Shown in pieces: positions 56,152 through 64,000 of a stretch of 64,000 bases of DNA. The DNA is from Lachnospiraceae bacterium oral taxon 500 (GTDB lineage Bacteria; Bacillota; Clostridia; Lachnospirales; Vallitaleaceae): NCBI GenBank assembly GCA_002999035.1, contig CP027241.1, forward strand, positions 306,001 through 370,000. Reading direction: 5' to 3'. The notes below the pieces were generated by a model that was not told the origin of the DNA, did not search any database, and saw only the letters and a list, made by a program, of their open reading frames with translations. Each line of letters opens with the position of its first letter. The first letter of the stretch is position 1. Position numbers and translations under genes: made by a program.

Positions 56152-57333
56152 TTATTTAATGGTCACATTCGGGCAATTCTCCGCTTTAAACTCTTCGCCG
56201 TTTTGAGCATTTGTCACCTTGATGGTGCCGTTTTTAATCAAGGACACGACCTCATCGACTTCCTTTTTAATCTCTTCCCACTTAGCTTTGCCGCTCTCAG
56301 CAATATGTTTTTCAATTTCCGCCAAATCCGTAATTGAGGTAGCGCCGGTAGAAAGAGAATAATACTGAACTTGTTCCATTTCCCCTAACTTGCCCTCAAC
56401 TCCCGCTTTCACAATTTCATAAACCGGAACTTCCGTATTTTTAATAACACTGGTTAAAACATATCCCGGCTGCTGGCTGTCTTTATTGGCATCTACCTGG
56501 ATCGCCAATTTTTTTACTTCTTTGGCTTTGGCTGCCACGCCATCCCCCACGGAACCGGCTACAGAAAATACGACATTGGCCCCCTGATTAAAATAGGTAG
56601 CCGCTACGGTACCGCCCGTCGAAGAATCGGTAAAACCGGCATCATATTTCGAGTAGTAATCATACTTTACATCCATTTTAGCCGCTTCATAATTAATACC
56701 TTCGATATAGCCATAGGAAAACACCGTAATCCCGTTAGAATTGGTGCCGCCGATAAAGCCTACTGTCCGGCCGCCGTTTTCAGGCTTGGTAAATTGATAA
56801 TTTTCCGTGCCAAAAAGAGTTTCGGCATTTTCCGTTACCAGTGCTGTTAATGCTCCGGCCACAAAAGATGCTTCATGCACATCAAAGAGAACACTGATCA
56901 CATTTTTATGAATCTTTTTCCCATTCTCATCCTTATTCGGATCATCGTTCATACAAATAAAAGTTGTGTCGGGGTACCTTTCGGCAATGGGCTTTGCCCC
57001 TCCGGTTCCTTTAATTAAGGCCTCAAAATCATACTCCAAATTAAAAATTATCTTGTAACCATCCTCAGCCAAAGTTTCCAACGCTTGCGGAACACCGGTT
57101 GTCGGCTCAACCACTTTATACTCTGTTCCAAACTCCTGCGCTACTTTTTTAGCACCGTTAACTGCCGATTCGTTATAACCATTGTCATTTTGCCCCGCCG
57201 AAGAACACACAATGGCCACCCTTAATTTTTCCCCTTTACTGTCCTTTTCATTCCCGGTGCAGCCCGTCAAACCACTTACCGAAACCATCACAACCAATAA
57301 TGAAACTATTACCCTTTGCCAAACCTTTTTCAT
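56152..57333 (-). CDS. BMP family nucleoside-binding lipoprotein
   Basis: A 393-residue surface lipoprotein: signal peptide ending VSVSGLTGC (Cys about 25), then RVAIVCSSAGQNDNGYNESAVNGAK, typical of BmpA/PnrA/TmpC proteins that bind purine or pyrimidine nucleosides (DNGYN contacts the ribose/base). FICMNDDPNKDENG and GFIGGTNSNGITVFSYGYIEG also fit. It is longer than most (about 350), with inserts near 170-185. It is the first gene of the ten-gene operon to 47,360. Confidence 0.92.
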   Translation of the reverse strand: MKKVWQRVIVSLLVVMVSVSGLTGCTGNEKDSKGEKLRVAIVCSSAGQNDNGYNESAVNGAKKVAQEFGTEYKVVEPTTGVPQALETLAEDGYKIIFNLEYDFEALIKGTGGAKPIAERYPDTTFICMNDDPNKDENGKKIHKNVISVLFDVHEASFVAGALTALVTENAETLFGTENYQFTKPENGGRTVGFIGGTNSNGITVFSYGYIEGINYEAAKMDVKYDYYSKYDAGFTDSSTGGTVAATYFNQGANVVFSVAGSVGDGVAAKAKEVKKLAIQVDANKDSQQPGYVLTSVIKNTEVPVYEIVKAGVEGKLGEMEQVQYYSLSTGATSITDLAEIEKHIAESGKAKWEEIKKEVDEVVSLIKNGTIKVTNAQNGEEFKAENCPNVTIK

Positions 57334-57350
57334 AGCATTCTCCTATTATC

Positions 57351-57418
57351 TTGTCATCATGTTGTTATGTTGTCATTACCAGTAAGTTTACTTTAACACC
57401 TTTTTCGTTTTTTGTAAA
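57351..57418 (-). promoter_or_regulatory. Promoter of the nucleoside operon with direct repeats
   Basis: Minus-strand TTTACA (57,413-57,418), 17-base spacer, TAAAGT (57,390-57,395). Downstream lie three copies of TTGTYAT (57,351, 57,362, 57,370, plus-strand sense), a candidate repressor site. Confidence 0.65.
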
Positions 57419-57534
57419 GAGATTTTATGCTTTTTGGCGGAAAACTACAATGTTTTCTTTTGTTTTTTGTGTGTTTTGCCTATGCGCCTTCTAATGCAGA
57501 TTTCTATTTTTCTAAAAAATGTATTATCCCGCTT

Positions 57535-58068
57535 TTATTTCAATGCTTGATACAAACTTAAAAACTCTGCTTCCACTTCACTAAAGACGCGTTCCGAAGT
57601 GTCCGGCACCGAATATACCGGCAAATCGATCTCAAAAACCGGCATGCCCTTCAGTGTTAAAAACTCATGCTGCAAAATAGTATCGTCAATCAAAAAAATC
57701 AAATGAAGTTCCGCTTCCGTCAGTCCGGCCAAGCCAAAGCGTTCAAAGATCTTATTTTGCAGCCCGCTCTCAAACTCTTTGTAATTGCTTAAATACTGTT
57801 TTACCGGCCGGGTAATATCCGACAGATAGGCTTCACTGGCATCATGCAAAAGGCAGCCCAACTGCACCCGTTTAGAGTAATTTCTGGCCTTGGCTTCCCG
57901 CACGCAATTCACGCAATGCTGCCCGACCGAATAAAAATGCGGCAAATGCCCATTGGCTCTGGTCATCAGTGACAGCGCCCGGGCAATATCGCAAACATCA
58001 ATCGCTTCTATCTCCGGGCGCAGCGGGTAAAAGCGCTTTCCCGTATAGGTAATAATATAATCTGACAT
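57535..58068 (-). CDS. HD-domain phosphohydrolase
   Basis: A 177-residue protein of the YfbR-like HD group. Metal-binding His residues are in FYSVGQHCVNCV, the HD pair in GCLLHDASEAYLSD, and a distal Asp in FLIDDTILQHEF. Such enzymes remove phosphate from deoxynucleoside monophosphates or similar compounds. The start MSDYIITYTGK at 58,068 is preferred over a longer frame to 58,104 with a basic, unconserved extension. It follows the MupG-like gene on the same strand after 136 bases. Confidence 0.83.
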   Translation of the reverse strand: MSDYIITYTGKRFYPLRPEIEAIDVCDIARALSLMTRANGHLPHFYSVGQHCVNCVREAKARNYSKRVQLGCLLHDASEAYLSDITRPVKQYLSNYKEFESGLQNKIFERFGLAGLTEAELHLIFLIDDTILQHEFLTLKGMPVFEIDLPVYSVPDTSERVFSEVEAEFLSLYQALK

Positions 58069-58203
58069 CTCTGCTCTCTTTCTCTTTTTCGGCCCTGAAG
58101 CCAATTTTTAGGAACTCAAAAACCGCTGCCTGTCCCTGCCGGTATTCCGGTCACATAGACTTGATTTCTTTTTTGGCAGCTTGGCAGCTTGCCTGAACCG
58201 GAC

Positions 58204-59274
58204 TTAATTTTCCTTAAAAAAGCGAACCTTTTGTTCATTTTTAATCAGCGGCAGGAGCGGCAAATATTTCGCCGAAATCCGGGCAATCACATTGACCCTT
58301 TCATCCAGCGGCAAATCCTCAGCTACAATTTGCATCTCGCCTGAATAGCGGCCGTACCTGATATTATCAATTGTTACGCTGCCCGCCTTACGCGGCAGTG
58401 CCATCACCGGTTCAATCTCCCGACCGGCCGCCGCAAACTCCCTTGACTCCTGCAAACGCTTTACCCAGCGGGGCGAATCTACCCGCACCGTATAACTTCG
58501 GCCAAATAAATATTCATCATATTTATCCGACAGCGTTTGCACCGGCAGATAAAGCTCGCCGGTCTGGCGGAAATATTCGATTTTTTCCCATTCTTCCCGG
58601 CTGATTGCGCCGTCACCGACATAAATATCTTCAATCCCAAAGTTCAGCGCCAAATCCAGATAGGCAACATACGGCGGCAGACCGCGATGCTGTTCCAAGG
58701 TCGGCAGCCCCTCAAAAATCGGCCCCCGCTTAAAAACATTGCCGGCAATAAAAGCCATCACCGGAATCCCTTTGGCCTTTAGCCAGTCATTGCGCTGCCG
58801 GAAAAAAACATCGTCCAGCCCCGTTTCCGGCCTGGGATAATAATTATGCATAGCATAAACTTCACCACCCGCTCCACGGATAGCTTCAATTTCATCTTCT
58901 TTTAAAATAGTAGCATTAACGCAAATCGGTATTTGCGCGGCAATTTGCGCCAGTTCTTCCCGGCTGAAACCAAAATCCGGCCGTAAAATCGAAATCCCGT
59001 ATTCCCTGGCAACCTCAACAATATCATCTTTTTTGACATACTCCAGTGTTTTTTTTGACACATCGGCAATCAGCTGATAACCCATTGCCCTGATCTGAGC
59101 GCACATTTCTTTAATCCGCCCGGCGTAATCAGCCGTATTTTCCTCGGCAATGTGCAATGACGTAAAAATATAAGGGGTTCCTCCTATTTTTTTATACTCC
59201 TCCGCTTCGGGAAAAAAAGGTTTTAATTCCTCAAAATTGCTTAAAAACGCACTAAAATTTAACGGCTTATACAT
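58204..59274 (-). CDS. MupG-like TIM-barrel protein (DUF871, phospho-muramidase family)
   Basis: A 356-residue protein: YIFTSLHIAEENTADY, LIADVSKKTLEYV, LRPDFGFSREE, NATILKEDEIEAI and AMHNYYPRPETGLDD match the MupG/DUF871 family. In Staphylococcus, MupG splits MurNAc-6-phosphate-GlcNAc during cell-wall recycling. No murQ or PTS gene for muropeptides is adjacent, so a related phosphodisaccharide is possible. Start 59,274 has AAGGAG 5 bases upstream; the frame is open farther (to 59,445) into the fucosidase gene, without family similarity. Confidence 0.87.
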   Translation of the reverse strand: MYKPLNFSAFLSNFEELKPFFPEAEEYKKIGGTPYIFTSLHIAEENTADYAGRIKEMCAQIRAMGYQLIADVSKKTLEYVKKDDIVEVAREYGISILRPDFGFSREELAQIAAQIPICVNATILKEDEIEAIRGAGGEVYAMHNYYPRPETGLDDVFFRQRNDWLKAKGIPVMAFIAGNVFKRGPIFEGLPTLEQHRGLPPYVAYLDLALNFGIEDIYVGDGAISREEWEKIEYFRQTGELYLPVQTLSDKYDEYLFGRSYTVRVDSPRWVKRLQESREFAAAGREIEPVMALPRKAGSVTIDNIRYGRYSGEMQIVAEDLPLDERVNVIARISAKYLPLLPLIKNEQKVRFFKEN

Positions 59275-59411
59275 TTGATCTCCTTTTCTATATAAACTTT
59301 TTTCCAATCTGTTTTTCCGATTAAAAAACTTTCTGCTGCCGACTCGTCCATATTTGATAAAACGTTTTTTAATATCGTATTTTCTCTGTTCTGCAAATAA
59401 AAATATATCTC

Positions 59412-60836
59412 TCAGTACACGCCAATAAAGCTGATTTGGGGACAAACCCGATATTCCTCAAAAATAATTTCCAGGCAATCACTTTTAAAATCTGCCGGCA
59501 GCTCTGCAATTTTTTTATGGCCGATGGTCGTACCTTGATAAATCCATTCTTTTTGCTGATATTCCGATTTTATTTTAAAACTTTCTACCCGCTGGCTATT
59601 TGGAATATTTTCCTTTAAGACGATGTATCGAATATTTTGCGGCACTTTCCATCTTATTTTCACAGAAATCGGTTCGTCAGCCAAAAGCTGCGGCTGATAC
59701 CATTTTTCATATCCTTCCTTGCGCATATTTTCCGCTTCGCAATCTATTGCCGCAGCAGTAGCTGTGATTGTGCCGCACTCCAACAAATTATGGGTAAACT
59801 TTTCACGAATCTGCCGCCCCAATTCTCTTAGGCTTTTTTCGTCGGAATCTGCTATTTTTCCTTCCTTATCGGGCGGAATATTTAAAAGCAGCATTGCATT
59901 TCCGCCTGCCGATTTTAAATAAAGCTCAAATAATTTCTCGGCTGATTTCACCTGATGATCTTCCGCCTGATGATAAAACCAGCCCGGCCGGATAGAGACA
60001 TCTACTTCCGCCGGATACCAGATAAAGCTTGTTTCATTTTTCAGCCTGTCGATGCTTCCTAAATCTTCTTCACTGCTCCTGATTTCCTTTTGCCGGAATG
60101 TAATATCATCTTCCTGCTGACTGGCACCTGCAATTTTCTCATTATTGGCCATTCTGGCAGCAACTACGCTCCATTCGCTTTTCCGCGTCTTTCCCGCTTC
60201 ATTGCCGCACCAGCGAATATCGGGCCCGCAAATACTGATCGTGGCCTCCGGCTGCAATCTTCGGATTACTTCATAATACCTTTCCCAGTCATATTTTTGC
60301 TTCTTCCCATTCTCGCCTTCCCCGCAGGCGCCGTCGAACCATACCGTAAAGATTTCACCGTATCCGCTTAACAATTCCGTTAATTGATTCACAAAAAAAT
60401 CATCATACTCTCTGCCGCAGCCATATTTTTTGCAGTTTCTATCCCAGGGCGAAAGATATATTCCCGCTTTTAAGCCGTATTTATGGCAGGACTCGACAAA
60501 TTCTCTGATCACATCACCTTTGCCTTGCTGATAGGCTGAGTTTTTAACCGAATGTTCTGTATATTTACTGGGCCATAAGCAAAAACCGTCATGATGTTTA
60601 CAGGTTAAAATCAGGCCTTTCATTCCTGCCGCCCGCGCAATTTCAGCCCATTGATCCGTATCCAAGGCTGTCGGGCAAAATAACACCGGATCTTCTGTCC
60701 CATCTCCCCATTCCTTATCTGTAAAAGTATTTATGGAAAAATGAATGAATCCGTAAAACTCCATTTCCTCCTGCCTGAGTTGCTTTGGACTTGGTCTTAC
60801 CTGAATCAGTTGATTGATAAGCTGTTCTCTGTCCAT
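59412..60836 (-). CDS. GH29 alpha-L-fucosidase
   Basis: A 474-residue glycosidase without a signal peptide. YGFIHFSINTFTDKEWGDG, then LTCKHHDGFCLWPSKYTEHSV and AGIYLSPWDRN are GH29 landmarks; the nucleophile is the Asp in IFTVWFDGACGEG. It lacks the long C-terminal carbohydrate module of some homologues but has a beta domain at the end. Cytoplasmic location implies action on imported oligosaccharides. AAGGAAGG is 5 bases before ATG. It heads the leftward unit that includes MupG-like and HD genes. Confidence 0.9.
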   Translation of the reverse strand: MDREQLINQLIQVRPSPKQLRQEEMEFYGFIHFSINTFTDKEWGDGTEDPVLFCPTALDTDQWAEIARAAGMKGLILTCKHHDGFCLWPSKYTEHSVKNSAYQQGKGDVIREFVESCHKYGLKAGIYLSPWDRNCKKYGCGREYDDFFVNQLTELLSGYGEIFTVWFDGACGEGENGKKQKYDWERYYEVIRRLQPEATISICGPDIRWCGNEAGKTRKSEWSVVAARMANNEKIAGASQQEDDITFRQKEIRSSEEDLGSIDRLKNETSFIWYPAEVDVSIRPGWFYHQAEDHQVKSAEKLFELYLKSAGGNAMLLLNIPPDKEGKIADSDEKSLRELGRQIREKFTHNLLECGTITATAAAIDCEAENMRKEGYEKWYQPQLLADEPISVKIRWKVPQNIRYIVLKENIPNSQRVESFKIKSEYQQKEWIYQGTTIGHKKIAELPADFKSDCLEIIFEEYRVCPQISFIGVY

Positions 60837-60909
60837 ATTCCTTCCTTTCCTGTGTCGGCAATGATTTGACTGCATCATCTATTTACAACTTCTGCTGATA
60901 TCAATCTTA

Positions 60910-60938
60910 ATTATACTTACTATGCCTCTGGAGCGCAA
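60910..60938 (-). promoter_or_regulatory. Promoter of the fucosidase gene at the repeat-array edge
   Basis: Minus-strand TTGCGC (60,933-60,938), 17-base spacer, TATAAT (60,910-60,915). The -35 lies in the first repeat unit; later units keep the same spacing with TTGCTC/TTGCTT and TATAAC. Confidence 0.5.
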
Positions 60939-61527
60939 GCTCTCCGGTCGTATCTGCTATAATTGCCTGCTATAGCAACAGTTCAGGCAAGCCGCTGATA
61001 ATTCACTGTAAGAGAATTATCAGCATGTTCCGCAAATAGGAAGTTATACTTGATACTTCCCGCGAGAGCAAGCTCTCCGGTCGTATAGTAAGCATAAGTC
61101 TGCCGGCTTTACAGTTTAGGCCAGCCGCTGATAATTCTCTGTAAAAGAATTATCAGCATGTTTCGCAAGTGGATAGTTATACTTGATATACCTTTAGAGA
61201 GCAAGCTCTCCGGTCGTATCTGTTATAATTGCCTGCTATAGCAACAGTTCAGGCAAGTCACCGATAATTCGCTTGCAGCGAATTATCGGTGAATGCGTTC
61301 CGCAAATAGGCAGTTATACTTGATACTTCCCGCGAGAGCAAGCTCTCCGGTCGTATCAAGTATACATAGGACTGCCAGCTTTACAGTTCAGGCAAGCCAC
61401 CGATAATTCGCTTGCAGCGAATTATCGGTGAATGCGTTCCGCAAATAGGCAGTTATACTTGATACTTCCCGGAAAAGCAAGCTCTCCGGTCGCATCAAGC
61501 ATAACTCCCTGCTTGCCTGAACTGTAA
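60925..61527. repeat. Tandem array of five 133-139 bp hairpin-rich units
   Basis: GCAAGCTCTCCGGTCGTAT-type cores start at 60,935, 61,068, 61,201, 61,338 and 61,477. Each unit holds a hairpin GAGAGCAAGCTCTC and a second of up to 14 bp (CACCGATAATTCGC paired with GCGAATTATCGGTG), plus inverted TATACTTGATAC/GTATCAAGTATA. Alternating units are more alike. It lies between the rRNA/tRNA terminator and the fucosidase gene. Confidence 0.9.
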
Positions 61528-61528
61528 A

Positions 61529-61572
61529 CAAAAAAAGCCTACAAACCGCAATTACTGCAATCTATAAGCTTT
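61529..61572 (-). terminator. Terminator of the rRNA-tRNA operon
   Basis: On the minus strand AAGCTTATAGATT pairs, with several G-U pairs, to GGTTTGTAGGCTT around GCAGTAATTGC, followed by seven T. It lies just past tRNA-Arg. Confidence 0.7.
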
Positions 61573-61575
61573 CAG

Positions 61576-61649
61576 CGTGTGCAAGAAGATTCGAACTCCC
61601 GACCTTCTGGTCCGTAGCCAGACGCTCTATCCAGCTGAGCTATGCACAC
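61576..61649 (-). tRNA. tRNA-Arg (ACG)
   Basis: Acceptor GTGTGCA/TGCACAC, D arm TAGCTCAGCTGGATAGAGC, anticodon arm CTGGCTACGGACCAG, T arm GGGAGTTCGAATCTTC. No encoded CCA. Length 74. Confidence 0.96.
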
Positions 61650-61653
61650 AAAG

Positions 61654-61737
61654 TGCCCGAGGCCGGACTCGAACCGGCACGGTATCGCTACCGCAGGATT
61701 TTAAGTCCTGTGCGTCTACCTATTCCGCCACTCGGGC
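61654..61737 (-). tRNA. tRNA-Leu (TAA)
   Basis: Acceptor GCCCGAG/CTCGGGC, anticodon arm AGGACTTAAAATCCT, long variable arm GCGGTAGCGATACCGT, T arm GCCGGTTCGAGTCCGGC. No CCA. Length 84. Confidence 0.96.
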
Positions 61738-61752
61738 TAATGATTAAATTAA

Positions 61753-61826
61753 TGGGCCTTCAGGGACTCGAACCCTAGACCGACCGGTTATGAGCCGGTT
61801 GCTCTAACCAACTGAGCTAAAGGCCC
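61753..61826 (-). tRNA. tRNA-Met (CAT), elongator type
   Basis: Acceptor GGGCCTT/AAGGCCC, anticodon arm CCGGCTCATAACCGG, T arm AGGGTTCGAGTCCCT. The body resembles clostridial elongator tRNA-Met; tRNA-Ile2 (lysidine-modified CAT) is the less likely alternative. No initiator marks. Length 74. Confidence 0.9.
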
Positions 61827-61865
61827 CCAAAAAAGCCGTTTAAAATAAAAATCCCCTAAAGGCAA

Positions 61866-61937
61866 TGACCCATGGGGGAATCGAACCCCCGATTCAGCCT
61901 TGAGAGGGCTGCGTCTTAACCGCTTGACCAATGGGCC
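61866..61937 (-). tRNA. tRNA-Glu (CTC)
   Basis: Acceptor GGCCCAT, anticodon arm GCCCTCTCAAGGC, T arm GGGGGTTCGATTCCCCC. The last acceptor pairs include a G-T wobble. No CCA. Length 72. It lies 143 bases past the 23S end. Confidence 0.93.
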
Positions 61938-62080
61938 GATATTACGTGTCCGACATTAGACAATCGGCAAACCAACAAAAAATTATTAAACAAGAAAAAC
62001 TGATGCTCAGACTTCAAATGTCAGGCGCTTTGCATTCATATACAATCTTGATTCCCAGGAAAGCCCGCTTGGACTTTCTT

Positions 62081-64000
<1,920 letters not shown>

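Noticed and set aside
60925..61527. CRISPR array
   Set aside because: Units are 133-139 bp with similar sequence throughout, not short repeats with unique spacers, and no cas genes are near.
61753..61826. tRNA-Ile2 with CAT anticodon
   Set aside because: The body matches clostridial elongator tRNA-Met better. Only a dedicated model can settle it.

Overview
The window reads as chromosome of a Gram-positive, low-to-moderate GC member of the Bacillota, most likely a spore-forming anaerobe of the Clostridia. The evidence is Shine-Dalgarno sites of the AGGAGG type before nearly every gene, a BlaI/M56 pair, an SLH-domain surface protein, a SleB-type cortex hydrolase, a ClpE-like ATPase, LicT/BglG antitermination and a BMP-type nucleoside ABC transporter. 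None of the five tRNA genes encodes its own CCA end. Most genes lie on the minus strand, and the rRNA/tRNA operon at the right edge also runs leftward. I cannot assign a species.

Layout from left to right. 1-9,300: end of mutS2, a GDSL hydrolase, a Phd/YefM antitoxin with a broken RelE-like toxin, MATE exporter, Nudix hydrolase, trmL, an Lrp regulator/aminotransferase pair, a HypE-like protein, an SLH protein, recR and ybaB. 9,550-14,100: mutS and miaB, then a tandem array of about 133-bp hairpin-rich units. 14,160-17,340: M56 sensor protease and BlaI repressor with a three-dyad operator/promoter. 17,600-23,730: LacI-controlled maltodextrin-type uptake (GH13 enzyme, binding protein, two permeases). 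24,000-29,960: YbaK editing protein, then four minus-strand genes of unknown function behind an AlbA_2/Schlafen-type regulator that carries an 11-bp-periodic operator array. 30,000-32,800: tRNA-Ser, gdhA and an M20 peptidase. 32,800-36,900: TetR, NAD-dependent epimerase, DapA-like aldolase and an internally deleted GH20 pseudogene. 37,000-41,000: SleB-like protein and ClpE-like ATPase. 41,250-47,350: GntR regulator, PTS IIBCA with an RNA antiterminator leader, BglG-type antiterminator, ADP-ribosylglycohydrolase and patatin. 47,360-57,420: a ten-gene operon for uptake and catabolism of a nucleoside-like compound. 57,500-60,840: GH29 fucosidase, MupG-like protein and an HD hydrolase. 60,930-61,500: a second tandem array, carrying promoter-like elements. 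61,530-64,000: terminator, tRNA-Arg, -Leu, -Met, -Glu and the 3' two thirds of a 23S rRNA, with no 5S gene between them.

The strongest candidates for undescribed biology are three. First, the nucleoside-type operon combines import, phosphorolysis and kinase steps with two phosphate-binding TIM-barrel enzymes (TrpA-like and BtpA/SgcQ-like) and an iron alcohol dehydrogenase, which suggests an uncharacterised catabolic route. Second, the AlbA_2 gene plus four unknown genes have two members sharing an SH3-like/Imm26-like segment. Third, two unrelated tandem repeat arrays have similar unit length and strong hairpins, and one repeats a promoter-like signal. A dispersed intergenic element ending in a GGAAAGTTGAGTAA-like motif and often carrying a terminator-like hairpin recurs through the window.

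All functional calls rest on reading motifs and gene context by eye. No database search or folding computation was run.
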